DNA of 64,000 nt from M3007 sp041741155 (lineage in GTDB: Bacteria; Bacteroidota; Bacteroidia; Chitinophagales; Saprospiraceae): assembly GCA_041741155.1 (NCBI GenBank), contig JBGSKO010000151.1, positions 1 to 64,000 on the forward strand, read 5' to 3'. The position numbers and the translations under genes are program-made. How positions within the stretch are numbered: position 1 is the stretch's first letter; the number at the start of each line of letters is the position of its first letter. This document shows, piece after piece, positions 26,140 to 34,036 of the stretch. The notes beneath the pieces were generated by a model, which saw only the letters and a program-made list of their open reading frames with translations, did no database searches and was not told the origin of the DNA.

Positions 26140-26760
26140 ATGTACCTGCCCACACAGCAAATGTTGCATGACTTATACTTTACCACCGCCACGGTAAAGG
26201 ACTGGAAGCATTTGCTTAAACCGGACAAGTACAAAGACCTGGTCGTCGGAAGCCTGGATTACCTGTGTCGAGAAGGCTCTTGCTGGGTGTACGCCTTCGT
26301 GGTCATGCCCAACCACTTTCATGTAGTGTGGGGTATGCGGTATCCCGATATTTTAGCCTATACACAACAACGGATGCTCAAGTTTATCGCTCAGACCATA
26401 CGCTACGACCTGCGCGACCACCACCCCGAGGTGTTGGAATGCTTTCGGACAGAACGAAAGGATAGGCAGTACCAGTTTTTCAAAGACCGGCCGCTTTCAA
26501 TTCCGATTTACACAGACAAGGTGGCGTTGCAAAAAATCAATTATGTTCACCATAATCCGACTGCGTCAAAGTGGATATTGGCTACCACACCAGAGGATTA
26601 TAGGTGGTCGTCCGCCGCTTTTTATGCTACTGGAGATGCACAATGGCCATTTTTGACTAATTTCTGGACAATGGAAGGTGGGTATGGAAATGAATATGCG
26701 GGGGTCGTAAGACCCGCGCACGGCAAACTACCCCGAGTTGTCCAAACTACCCGGTACTGA
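26140..26760 (+). CDS. REP-associated tyrosine transposase (Y1_Tnp/HUH family), RAYT 1
   Basis: This 206-residue protein has the single-strand DNA transposase core. VVMPNHFHVVW carries the HUH metal site (His-Phe-His), and YTQQRMLKFIAQTIRYDL offers candidate catalytic tyrosines. INYVHHNPTASKWI and YRWSSAAFY are typical of RAYT proteins. Such enzymes cut and move REP palindromes as single strands. Nearly identical REP-like repeats flank the gene in inverted orientation. The last 15 or so codons are read out of frame from the right-hand REP and the neighbouring ATPase remnant, so the natural C-terminus is probably shorter or altered. GC is lower than in neighbouring genes. Confidence 0.85.
   Translation: MYLPTQQMLHDLYFTTATVKDWKHLLKPDKYKDLVVGSLDYLCREGSCWVYAFVVMPNHFHVVWGMRYPDILAYTQQRMLKFIAQTIRYDLRDHHPEVLECFRTERKDRQYQFFKDRPLSIPIYTDKVALQKINYVHHNPTASKWILATTPEDYRWSSAAFYATGDAQWPFLTNFWTMEGGYGNEYAGVVRPAHGKLPRVVQTTRY
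26697..26725 (-). repeat. REP-like repeat right of RAYT 1
   Basis: This is the inverted partner of 26024-26053, containing GGGTC-GTAA-GACCC. It overlaps the 3' end of the transposase reading frame. ATPase homology begins only about 4 nt later (26729), which marks a junction. Confidence 0.75.
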
Positions 26761-27377
26761 ACAAAAGGAAAACTACCTCAAGGATCTGGTGAGCACCTAT
26801 TTGCTCCGAGATATTCTTGCGTTCGAGAGCATACGAAACGCACAAAAGTTGAAGGATCTGCTTGTTTTGTTGGCACATCAGATCGGCACAGAGGTCTCGC
26901 TTGATGAACTTGGTCGTCAACTTGGCATGAGCAAAAACACCGTGGAGCGCTATCTGGATACTGTCCAAGGTCTTCGTCGTGTATGCCCACAGCGGCTTCA
27001 GTGCCAACTTGCGCAAAGAAGTCGTAAAAAGCAAGCGCTGGTATTTTCACGACAATGGTATCCGCAATGCTCTGCTCAACGATTTTAGTCCACTTGCGCT
27101 ACGACAGGACAAGGGCATGTTGTGGGAACAACACTTTATCAACGAACGCATGAAGTACAACCACTACCAGGGCAACCCACCTGAAAGTTACTTTTGGCGC
27201 ACCTACGATCAGCAGGAAATTGACCTGGTAGAAGTACACAACCGGCAAATCGCAGCCTTCGAGTGCAAGTGGAAAGAAGGGCCGGCGAAAGCGCCTATTG
27301 CGTTCGCCAAGGCGTACCCGGATTCGGTTTTTAGCATCGCGCATCCGGGTAACTATGAAAAGTGGCTTGGTGGATAA
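26729..27377 (+). pseudogene. 5'-truncated, frameshifted ATPase of the DUF4143 type
   Basis: The region encodes the C-terminal half of an AAA+ ATPase with a DUF4143 domain, in two frames. The first frame gives YPELSKLPGTEQKENYLKDLV, SYLLRD-like and LGMSKNTVERYLDTV. The second, from about 26963, gives SKVFVVYAHSGFSANLRKEV and KRWYFHDNGIRNALL, then QEIDLVEVHNRQIAAFECKW, a nuclease-fold-like C-terminal segment. The frame change lies around 26960-26967. The N-terminal Walker A/B half is missing: homology begins immediately after the REP that borders RAYT 1, and nothing matching it lies to the left of the element. This suggests loss of the 5' half during or after element insertion. Confidence 0.8.
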
Positions 27378-27387
27378 AACCCTCCGA

Positions 27388-28917
27388 CTACAAATCAAAC
27401 TTGATTCCCTGTGCCAGCGGCACCGTCTCCGAGTAATTGATCGTGTTCGTTTGCCGGCGCATGTATGCTTTCCAGGCATCGGAGCCGGATTCGCGTCCGC
27501 CGCCGGTTTCTTTTTCACCGCCAAAAGCGCCGCCGATCTCGGCGCCCGAGGTGCCGATGTTGACGTTGGCAATGCCGCAGTCGGAGCCGGCAACAGAGAG
27601 GAAACGTTCGGCTTCGCGCAGGTTATTGGTCATAATGGCCGACGACAGGCCCTGCGGCACGCCGTTCTGGAGTGCGATGGCCTCTTCGATGGTTTTGTAT
27701 TTCAGCAGATAAAGTACCGGAGCGAAGGTTTCGTGCTGCACGATGGCCCAGTCATTTTTTGCCTCGGCGATGCAGGGTTTCACATAGCAGCCGCTTTCGT
27801 AACCCGGGCCGCTGAGTACGCCGCCGTCCACAATCATTTTGCCGCCCGATTTTTTGATCTCGGAAATAGCGTGCAGGTAGTTTTCCACAGCCTGCGTGTC
27901 AATAAGGGGGCCGACGTGGTTGTTCGGGTCGAGCGGGTCGCCGATGCGGAGTTGGGCGTAGGCGCCGGCGAGGGCGGTTTTGGCCTGTTCGTACACGCTC
28001 TCGTGGATAATGAGGCGGCGGGTGCTGGTGCAGCGCTGTCCGGCGGTGCCCACGGCGCCGAACACGGCGCCGGTCAGGACCACTTTCATATCGGCCGACG
28101 GGGTGATGATAATAGCGTTGTTGCCGCCAAGTTCAAGCAGGCTGCGGCCGAGGCGCTCGGCCACGGTGCGGCCTACGATCTTGCCCATGCGCGTGCTGCC
28201 GGTGGCGCTCACGAGTGCCACGCGGGGATCCTTGGTCATGTACTCGCCTACTTTGTAGTCGCCGTTGATGATGCAGGAAATACCCTCGGGCAGGTTATTG
28301 GCTTTTAGCACTTTTTGGAACAGGTTCTGGCAGGCGATGGCGCACAGGGGTGTTTTTTCGGAGGCTTTCCACACGCACACGTCGCCGCATACCCAGGCGA
28401 TGCAGGCGTTCCAGGACCATACAGCCACAGGGAAATTGAACGCCGAAATAATGCCCACGATACCCAGCGGGTGCCACTGCTCGTACATACGGTGGCCAGG
28501 GCGCTCGCTGTGCATGGTAAGGCCGTAGAGCTGGCGGGAAAGGCCGACGGCAAAATCGCAGATATCAATCATTTCCTGCACTTCACCGAAGCCCTCTTGC
28601 AGGCTTTTGCCCATTTCATAGCTCACAAGGCGGCCCAGCGGGTCTTTGTACTGGCGCAGCACGTCGCCGTACTGGCGCACGATTTCGCCGCGTTTGGGCG
28701 CCGGCATGTCGCGCCACACCTGAAAGGCTGCTTCGGCGCTGGAGATAACCTGTTCGTATTGTTCGCGGGTAGTGACGGTCACGGAGCCGATGTGCTCGCC
28801 ATCCACGGGCGAGTGGCTGTGCAAACTGCGGGCGCTGCCCGTGAGGTGTTCCTGGCCGGTCCAGGTGCCGGCGTTTTTGGTCTTGAGGCCGAGCTTGCGG
28901 AGGAAGTCTTTTTGCAT
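27388..28917 (-). CDS. Aldehyde dehydrogenase of the ALDH7 family (alpha-aminoadipic semialdehyde / piperideine-6-carboxylate dehydrogenase)
   Basis: This 509-residue NAD-dependent enzyme oxidises a semialdehyde to the acid. ALDH7 landmarks are LLELGGNNAIII (active-site Glu), GTAGQRCTSTRRL (catalytic Cys) and TSGAEIGGAFGGEKETGGGRESGSDAWKAYMRR at the C-terminus, which follows human ALDH7A1 closely. The likely substrate is alpha-aminoadipic semialdehyde in lysine breakdown, although no other lysine catabolic gene is nearby. The frame is open upstream to 29109, but that stretch is translated from a repeat array and leader; MQKDFLRKLGLK at 28917 is the family-like start. The sense-strand leader contains AACC-type repeats. 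Confidence 0.92.
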   Translation of the reverse strand: MQKDFLRKLGLKTKNAGTWTGQEHLTGSARSLHSHSPVDGEHIGSVTVTTREQYEQVISSAEAAFQVWRDMPAPKRGEIVRQYGDVLRQYKDPLGRLVSYEMGKSLQEGFGEVQEMIDICDFAVGLSRQLYGLTMHSERPGHRMYEQWHPLGIVGIISAFNFPVAVWSWNACIAWVCGDVCVWKASEKTPLCAIACQNLFQKVLKANNLPEGISCIINGDYKVGEYMTKDPRVALVSATGSTRMGKIVGRTVAERLGRSLLELGGNNAIIITPSADMKVVLTGAVFGAVGTAGQRCTSTRRLIIHESVYEQAKTALAGAYAQLRIGDPLDPNNHVGPLIDTQAVENYLHAISEIKKSGGKMIVDGGVLSGPGYESGCYVKPCIAEAKNDWAIVQHETFAPVLYLLKYKTIEEAIALQNGVPQGLSSAIMTNNLREAERFLSVAGSDCGIANVNIGTSGAEIGGAFGGEKETGGGRESGSDAWKAYMRRQTNTINYSETVPLAQGIKFDL

Positions 28918-28920
28918 GGT

Positions 28921-28960
28921 GGAGCAGGTTGGAGGGTTTCTGGTTAGAAGGTTTCTGGTT
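28921..28960. repeat. AACC-type short tandem array in the ALDH7 leader
   Basis: Read on the sense (minus) strand, units AACCAGA, AACCTTCT, AACCCTCC and AACCTGCT end within about 10 nt of the start codon. The order AACCAGAAACCYTCTAACC is shared with the array before exoA. Confidence 0.85.
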
Positions 28961-28967
28961 GGGGCCG

Positions 28968-28975
28968 CAAAGGTA
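28968..28975 (-). promoter_or_regulatory. -7 promoter box TACCTTTG for the ALDH7 gene
   Basis: TACCTTTG on the minus strand lies 51 nt before the ATG. Transcription from it would start near 28961, so the entire AACC array would be part of the untranslated leader. No clear TTG element is visible. Confidence 0.5.
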
Positions 28976-29105
28976 GGGTTTGGGTGCGGGAATTTTGTAC
29001 AGCGGGGAATAGCGCGTATCCTGCTTTCTTTCATTTTTTCAAAAAAAATCCGTGTCTGTTCCTGCACGGGAACGGACACGGATTTAAACAACATGCAGTG
29101 CGTGG

Positions 29106-29981
29106 TCAAATCTGCATGGGCACTTCCATCAGCAGGAGTTCGGCATTGGTGTCGGCCTGGATGTCGAGTTTGGTTACATCCCAGATGCCGAGGCCGTCGC
29201 GGGCGTTCAGCGCCTGTCCATTGATGGAGACGTTGCCGCTAAGTACGAACGCATACACGCCATTGCCGGAACCGCCTTTGATCTTGTACTCGGTTTTAAA
29301 ATCCTTGTCGAGGGCGCCGAGGTGGAACCAGGCGTTTTGGTGAATCCACACGCCTGCGTCCTCGGGATTGGGCGAAAGGATTTGCTGCAGTTTGTTTTTG
29401 CGGTCGGCAAGTTTGAGCGTGATTTGGTCATAGCGCGGCGTCACGTTGCGCTTGTTCGGAAACACCCAGATTTGCAGGAATTTGACCGTTTTATCAATGT
29501 TTTTATTGTATTCGCTGTGCTGGATGCCTGTGCCGGCGCTCATTACCTGGATATCGCCGTTGCGGATGACGGTCACATTGCCCATGCTGTCCTTGTGTTC
29601 AAGGTCACCTTCGAGCGGGATGGAGATGATCTCCATGTTGTCGTGCGGGTGGGTGCCGAACCCTTTGCCGCCCTGTACGGTGTCGTCGTTCAGGACGCGC
29701 AGCACGCCGAAGTGCATGCGCTCGGGGTTGTAGTAATTCGCAAAGGAGAAGGTGTGGTAGCTGTTGAGCCAGCCGTGGTTGGCGTTGCCGCGGGTTTCGG
29801 CTTTGTGCAAGATGCTGTTTGCCATTATTTTAGAGTGTGTGTTTGGAATGTGGTTGAATCCCAGGAGGTTGAGCGGGCGTAGTTCGTCAATGTCATTTTC
29901 GATGACGGCGGCCGATACGCGGGCGGTCGCCAGCGCGCCTGCGCCGAGCAGGCTGTTTTTGAGAAATGCTTTTCTGTCCAT
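29106..29981 (-). CDS. Pirin-family protein with an export-like leader
   Basis: This 291-residue cupin protein has pirin landmarks NPERMHFGVLRVLNDDTVQGGKGFGTHPHDNMEI (metal His) and AGTGIQHSEYN. Pirins bind iron; some act as quercetinases, others as redox-linked regulators. Unusually, about 50 residues precede the normal pirin start (MANSILHKAETRG). These begin DRKAFLKNSLLGAGALATA, resembling a twin-arginine export signal with RK in place of RR. If genuine, the protein would be periplasmic. The alternative start at the internal Met gives an ordinary cytosolic pirin of about 242 residues. Confidence 0.85.
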   Translation of the reverse strand: MDRKAFLKNSLLGAGALATARVSAAVIENDIDELRPLNLLGFNHIPNTHSKIMANSILHKAETRGNANHGWLNSYHTFSFANYYNPERMHFGVLRVLNDDTVQGGKGFGTHPHDNMEIISIPLEGDLEHKDSMGNVTVIRNGDIQVMSAGTGIQHSEYNKNIDKTVKFLQIWVFPNKRNVTPRYDQITLKLADRKNKLQQILSPNPEDAGVWIHQNAWFHLGALDKDFKTEYKIKGGSGNGVYAFVLSGNVSINGQALNARDGLGIWDVTKLDIQADTNAELLLMEVPMQI

Positions 29982-29994
29982 GGCGGGTGTGCAG

Positions 29995-30060
29995 GTTGAG
30001 ATGGTTGAGATAAGTTGAGAAGGGTTTAAATAAGTTGAGATGGTTGAGATAAGTTGAGAT
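29995..30060. repeat. CTCAACC/CTCAACTT short tandem array in the pirin leader
   Basis: Seven or so 8-10-nt units (sense strand CTCAACC, ATCTCAACTT) lie between the pirin start codon and a CACCTTTG box at 30080-30073. The last unit ends about 15 nt before the ATG. Confidence 0.85.
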
Positions 30061-30123
30061 TGGATACATTTATTTGGCGATACAAAGGTGGGGGGCGTAG
30101 GGGGCGGTTGCCAATAATGTAGA

Positions 30124-30717
30124 TTAAGAAATCTGCTTTTTCCGAAGGAGGTTCGATTTCATTTTGCTTAAAAATTCCGGCGTCACACCGATGTAGGCGG
30201 CAATCTGTTTCTGGGGAAGGGTATGAATCAGGGAAGGGTAGTGCCGGCAAAACGCCTCGTAGCGCTGTTGAGCATTCAGGCTGAGGTTGTCGAGCAGGCG
30301 CTGGCGACTGGTGACTAAGGAGTTCTCGGTGATGATGCGGAAAAAACGTTCAAATTTGGGAATATCGAGGTACAGCTGCTCCTGATCAGTTTTGGCAAGC
30401 AGCAGTACCTCCGTGTCTTCCAGGGCATCAATATTCAGGTTGCCGGGTTGCTGGGCGAGCAGGCTGTACATATCGGCGATCCACCAGCCGGGCGGGGCAA
30501 ATTGCAGGATGTGCTCAAAGCCGTTGGCATCCACCGTGTACCCACGCAGGCATCCGGAGGTGACAAATGCCGAGTGCCGGCAAACCTCGTTTTCGCGCAG
30601 CAAATACTGTTTGCGTTTGATGGTTTTGGGTGTCAGCAGAGACACAAAATGCGCCTGCTCTTCCGGTTTTAGCCGAATGTGTCGGGCAATATTGTTCAAA
30701 AGAAGGTCGTGGTGCAT
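30124..30717 (-). CDS. Crp/Fnr-family transcriptional regulator
   Basis: This 197-residue protein has an N-terminal cyclic-nucleotide-binding fold (YLLRENEVCRHSAFVTSGCLRGYTVDANG). A long dimer helix follows, then a C-terminal helix-turn-helix (LPQKQIAAYIGVTPEFLSKMKSNLLRKKQIS). The strict Arg-Ser pair that binds cAMP in E. coli CRP is not obvious, so the ligand, if any, is unknown. This size and TPEFLSxM ending are common in Bacteroidota regulators. The start at 30717 (MHHDLLLNNIARHI) is chosen over the upstream open frame to 30852. It is divergent from the acyltransferase gene. Confidence 0.88.
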   Translation of the reverse strand: MHHDLLLNNIARHIRLKPEEQAHFVSLLTPKTIKRKQYLLRENEVCRHSAFVTSGCLRGYTVDANGFEHILQFAPPGWWIADMYSLLAQQPGNLNIDALEDTEVLLLAKTDQEQLYLDIPKFERFFRIITENSLVTSRQRLLDNLSLNAQQRYEAFCRHYPSLIHTLPQKQIAAYIGVTPEFLSKMKSNLLRKKQIS

Positions 30718-30868
30718 GCGGAAATGACGGACTGGCTGGTGAATAGCGTTGACGATCCTGCAAGGATATTCAAAAATAGCAGTCAGAGCGGGAAAGATGC
30801 CGCAGTCATCCAACAATTTGCAAACTTTGCCTGCGCAAATCAGATCAATCAAACCGAATCAATCAAAA

Positions 30869-31420
30869 ATGCTTTCCAAAATAAGTGCCTGGATTCTAAA
30901 ATTGTGGGGCTGGAAGATCACCGGCCAATACCCCTACGACATACCGAAAGTAGTGTTGGCCGTGGGACCACACACGTCCAACTGGGATTTTCCGGTGGGT
31001 GTGTTGGTGAACAGTGCCGGCAGGATGCACGCCAATTATGTGGGCAAACACACGATCTTCCGCTGGCCCTTTGGAGTGTTTTTCCGGTGGCTGGGTGGTA
31101 TCCCGGTGAACCGTACCCAAAAGGGCGGCAACTTCGTGTCGGCCACAGTCGAAGCCTTCCGCCAAAACGATCGGATGCACCTCGTCATCTCGCCGGAGGG
31201 CACGCGCAAAAAAGTGCACAAATTTCGAACGGGCTTTTACCATATTGCCAAACAGGCGGGTGTCCCCATCGCGTTGTGCGTGTTCAATTGGCCGAAAAAA
31301 GAGGTCTTCTTTGACCCACAGTTGTTTTACCCTACCGACAATGAAGAGCAGGATATGGCCTTTTTCTGGGAGTACTTTAAAGGAATACCGGGAAAAAATC
31401 CGGGGCAGGGGGTGGGGTAA
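30869..31420 (+). CDS. 1-acyl-sn-glycerol-3-phosphate acyltransferase-like protein (PlsC family)
   Basis: This 183-residue protein has the acyltransferase catalytic block GPHTSNWDFP (H-x4-D) near residue 33 and the substrate motif ISPEGTRKK near 107. A hydrophobic or amphipathic N-terminus could bring it to the membrane. PlsC-type enzymes add the second acyl chain to lysophosphatidic acid; this short form may act on other lipids. The start at 30869 (MLSKISAWILKLWGW) is preferred because the upstream frame overlaps the divergent promoter region. A strong hairpin follows the stop. Confidence 0.88.
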   Translation: MLSKISAWILKLWGWKITGQYPYDIPKVVLAVGPHTSNWDFPVGVLVNSAGRMHANYVGKHTIFRWPFGVFFRWLGGIPVNRTQKGGNFVSATVEAFRQNDRMHLVISPEGTRKKVHKFRTGFYHIAKQAGVPIALCVFNWPKKEVFFDPQLFYPTDNEEQDMAFFWEYFKGIPGKNPGQGVG

Positions 31421-31440
31421 GGTCCAACGTATGGCCCATG

Positions 31441-31490
31441 AAATGTTGAGGTGTCATCCGCTCTGAGTAGCAGATGACACCTCAACATTT
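31441..31490. terminator. Hairpin between convergent genes
   Basis: A perfect 18-bp stem (31441-31458 with 31473-31490, 14-nt loop that can add three pairs) lies between the acyltransferase and MoxR stops. Arms begin AAATGTTGAGG and end CAACATTT. It lacks a long T run on either strand, so it may be a bidirectional terminator or a palindromic repeat. Confidence 0.65.
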
Positions 31491-31516
31491 AGGCACCAGT
31501 ACATTTTTGGGAGCAC

Positions 31517-32482
31517 TCAAAGCAGCGCTTCCACGATATTTTCCTCCGAAATGCCCTCTGCCTCGGCTTTGAAATTCCGAACAATCCGGTGCCGCAGCAC
31601 GAGATTGGCGATAGCCTTTACGTCCTCGATGTCGGGCGAGTACTTGCCACGGATGGCGGCATGGCACTTGGCGCCGAGGGCGAGGTACTGGCTGGCGCGC
31701 GGACCGGCGCCCCAGGAGAGGTATTCGTTGGCTTCCTTGGCGGCGCGCGGCGTGTTGGGACGCGTTTTGGAAGCGAGGCTGACGCAGTACTCCAGCACGT
31801 TGTCGGCTACGGGTATCTTGCGGATCAGTTGTTGAAATTCCTGGATTTCGGCGGCGGTCAGGACGTGCTTGAGCGTAACCTCACGGGCCGTCGTGGTGTT
31901 TTTTACCACCAAAACTTCTTCTTCGTAGGCCGGGTAGTTCAGCGGGATGTTGAACATAAAACGGTCCAGCTGGGCCTCGGGAAGCGGGTAGGTTCCTTCC
32001 TGCTCAATCGGGTTTTGCGTAGCCAGTACGAAAAACGGCGCGGGCAGGTTATGCCGCGAACCGCCTACTGTCACCACGCGTTCCTGCATGGCTTCGAGCA
32101 ACGCGGCCTGTGTTTTTGGCGGCGTACGGTTGATCTCGTCGGCCAGTACGATATTGGCAAATACAGGGCCGCGGACAAAACGGAAATGGCGGTCTTCGTC
32201 GAGGATTTCGGAGCCGGTGATGTCGGAAGGCATCAGGTCGGGCGTAAACTGAATGCGCTTGAACTCCAGGTCGAGCACTTCCGAAATGGTGCTCACGAGC
32301 AAGGTTTTAGCCAGGCCCGGAACCCCTACGAGCAGGGAGTGGCCATTGGAAAACAGGGAAATGATAACGGCCTTGACCACGTCATCCTGACCGACGATGA
32401 TCTTTCCGATTTCTTGAGATAGGTCTCTGTAGGCTTGCGCTAATGCGTCAATGGCCTCAACATCTGACTTGAACTGCGGCAT
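31517..32482 (-). CDS. MoxR-family AAA+ ATPase
   Basis: This 321-residue ATPase shows Walker A GVPGLAKT near residue 54, Walker B VLADEINRTPPKTQAALLEAMQE, sensor 1 FVLATQNPIEQEGTYPLPEAQLDRFM, and the C-terminal lid with TRPNTPRAAKEANEYLSWGAGPRASQYL. MoxR ATPases act as chaperones for maturation of complexes or surface proteins. They often sit with DUF58 and von Willebrand factor A genes, none of which is adjacent here. A strong TTG-N19-TACCTTTG promoter precedes it. Confidence 0.94.
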   Translation of the reverse strand: MPQFKSDVEAIDALAQAYRDLSQEIGKIIVGQDDVVKAVIISLFSNGHSLLVGVPGLAKTLLVSTISEVLDLEFKRIQFTPDLMPSDITGSEILDEDRHFRFVRGPVFANIVLADEINRTPPKTQAALLEAMQERVVTVGGSRHNLPAPFFVLATQNPIEQEGTYPLPEAQLDRFMFNIPLNYPAYEEEVLVVKNTTTAREVTLKHVLTAAEIQEFQQLIRKIPVADNVLEYCVSLASKTRPNTPRAAKEANEYLSWGAGPRASQYLALGAKCHAAIRGKYSPDIEDVKAIANLVLRHRIVRNFKAEAEGISEENIVEALL

Positions 32483-32599
32483 AACTTGGCGGTGCTTTTT
32501 GTGCTATTTATTTGGATGAATAGAGTTGGTTGATGGGAGTACGCAGATAAGAAAACAGACTAACTCTTTTTGCTCCGCAATGTTTTGGCGAAAGCGGGC

Positions 32600-32629
32600 C
32601 AAAGGTACTAATTCGCCGGACGAATACAA
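32600..32629 (-). promoter_or_regulatory. Promoter of the MoxR gene
   Basis: On the minus strand, TTG (32629-32627) and TACCTTTG (32607-32600) are separated by 19 nt. The predicted start is near 32593, leaving a leader of about 110 nt. Confidence 0.7.
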
Positions 32630-32649
32630 TTTATCCGGCAAGTTGGGGG

Positions 32650-33015
32650 CTATTCCGGCGGTTTCTCCGCCTGAAAAACCTTTCTGATCTGGCTCGGCAA
32701 CAGGCTGATGCGCTGACCCAGCCAACGTTCGAGGGTGACGGCCAGCAGAGCATATCCTTCGGTAATACCCGGTGCCGGCACGACAATGACGATAAAAAAG
32801 GGCAAAAAACGCGGGATGTCCCGCAGCTGTTCCTTTGCCCGCAGTAACTCCTCCGCACTGGGTTGTTTGCTTTTAGACAACAACAAGAGTTTTCCCGCGC
32901 CGTGTCGGGCGTAGACATGCATCATCCGCTTTGTTTCAACCCCCTCCATGAAAAATGCCCACAGGAGCATCCGCGGAAAACGAACAATACGTAGGAACTG
33001 TGTGCGGATGTACAT
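32650..33015 (-). CDS. LETM1-like domain protein, small
   Basis: This protein of about 121 residues resembles the LETM1-related domain: a helical N-terminus, then EQLRDIPRFLPFFIVIVVPAPGITEGYALLAVTLERWLG with one or two hydrophobic helices, then LLPSQIRKVF. LETM1 proteins in mitochondria concern cation exchange; bacterial relatives are uncharacterised. The start at 33015 (MYIRTQFLRIVRF) is preferred, although the frame is open to 33057. It ends 30 nt or so before the MoxR promoter and follows the OmpA gene by about 50 nt, so it may be co-transcribed with OmpA. Confidence 0.65.
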   Translation of the reverse strand: MYIRTQFLRIVRFPRMLLWAFFMEGVETKRMMHVYARHGAGKLLLLSKSKQPSAEELLRAKEQLRDIPRFLPFFIVIVVPAPGITEGYALLAVTLERWLGQRISLLPSQIRKVFQAEKPPE

Positions 33016-33064
33016 GGTGTGCGGGATAGCGGTGTTTGGGAGGGAAACGATATGCACGCATACA

Positions 33065-33991
33065 CTATTTCTCCGGCACCTTGTTCGGGTTCAGCAGGTC
33101 GTAAAACTGATCCAATTTGGGCAAAATGATAATCCGTGTCCGGCGGTTGATGGATCGCCCGGTTTCGGTGCTGTTACTGGCCAAGGTATTGTACTCGCCC
33201 CGGCCGGCAGCGATGAGCCGGTTCGGGTTAATGTTGTAATTCTTTTGCAGCACCCGCACCACAGAGGTCGCCCGCTTGACGCTCAGGTCCCAGTTGTCCT
33301 CCATGCAGGCATTTTTGATGGGCACATTATCCGTGTAACCTTCCACCATGACCTCCAGGTCGGGTCTTGATTCTACGATTTTGGCAATTTTCCCCAACAC
33401 TTCATGGGCGCGCGGCGTGAGGGTGGAACTGCCGGTTTGGTACAACATCTTGTCCGACAGGTTGACGAACACTACGGTCTTGTCCACCTTGACCTCTACG
33501 TCCTGATCATCTATGCCGTCGCGAAGCACACTTTTCAGATTGACCGCCAGTGCGAGGTTGATGGAGTCGGCCCGGGTTTTGGCGGCTTGCAGGAGATGGA
33601 TGTACTTGTCTTTTTTCTCCAATTGCGAGAGCGTTTCCCGGATGTTGTCGTTGGCCGACTTGGACAATGTTGTCAGGTCGGTCACCTGGGTGAGTTGCTT
33701 GTCCCGCTGGGTTTGCACATCCGTAACTTGTGCTTTCAGGTCTTTGATCTGGTCTTCGCGCAATTGGAGCGCCGTTTGGACGCCGCGCAGGTCGGCCTGC
33801 AACCGGAACCGTTCCTGTTCGCAGGCCGAAAGTTGGTTCGTGAGGCCATTCAGGCGTTCGCCGCATACACCCAAGTCCCGGTTGGCTGCGGCAAAATCGT
33901 TTTGCAGCGCAACAAACTTTTTTTTGCTGACGCAAGAAGCCAGCGCCAGACTCACACAGAGGAAAAAACAAATCTTGGTGGTGAAACGCAT
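33065..33991 (-). CDS. OmpA-family outer membrane lipoprotein with coiled coil
   Basis: This 308-residue protein has a lipobox (SLALASC, Cys19). Roughly residues 25-165 are a predicted coiled coil with a periodic Leu/Gln pattern. A C-terminal OmpA domain follows, showing LSVKRATSVVRVL and the peptidoglycan-binding signature NRLIAAGRGEYNTLASN...RSINRRTRIIILPKL. It probably anchors the outer membrane to peptidoglycan, with the coiled coil spanning the periplasm. A promoter was not recognised. frr lies just upstream on the same strand, 45 nt away. Confidence 0.9.
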   Translation of the reverse strand: MRFTTKICFFLCVSLALASCVSKKKFVALQNDFAAANRDLGVCGERLNGLTNQLSACEQERFRLQADLRGVQTALQLREDQIKDLKAQVTDVQTQRDKQLTQVTDLTTLSKSANDNIRETLSQLEKKDKYIHLLQAAKTRADSINLALAVNLKSVLRDGIDDQDVEVKVDKTVVFVNLSDKMLYQTGSSTLTPRAHEVLGKIAKIVESRPDLEVMVEGYTDNVPIKNACMEDNWDLSVKRATSVVRVLQKNYNINPNRLIAAGRGEYNTLASNSTETGRSINRRTRIIILPKLDQFYDLLNPNKVPEK

Positions 33992-34036
33992 GGTAGTATG
34001 TTTTGAAAAATTGGGAAAAAGTGTGCAACAGGAAGA

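Noticed and set aside
28918..29109. N-terminal extension of the ALDH7 protein
   Set aside because: It is Pro/Asn/Thr-rich, translated from the AACC array and leader, and overlaps the pirin stop. The family-like start is at 28917.
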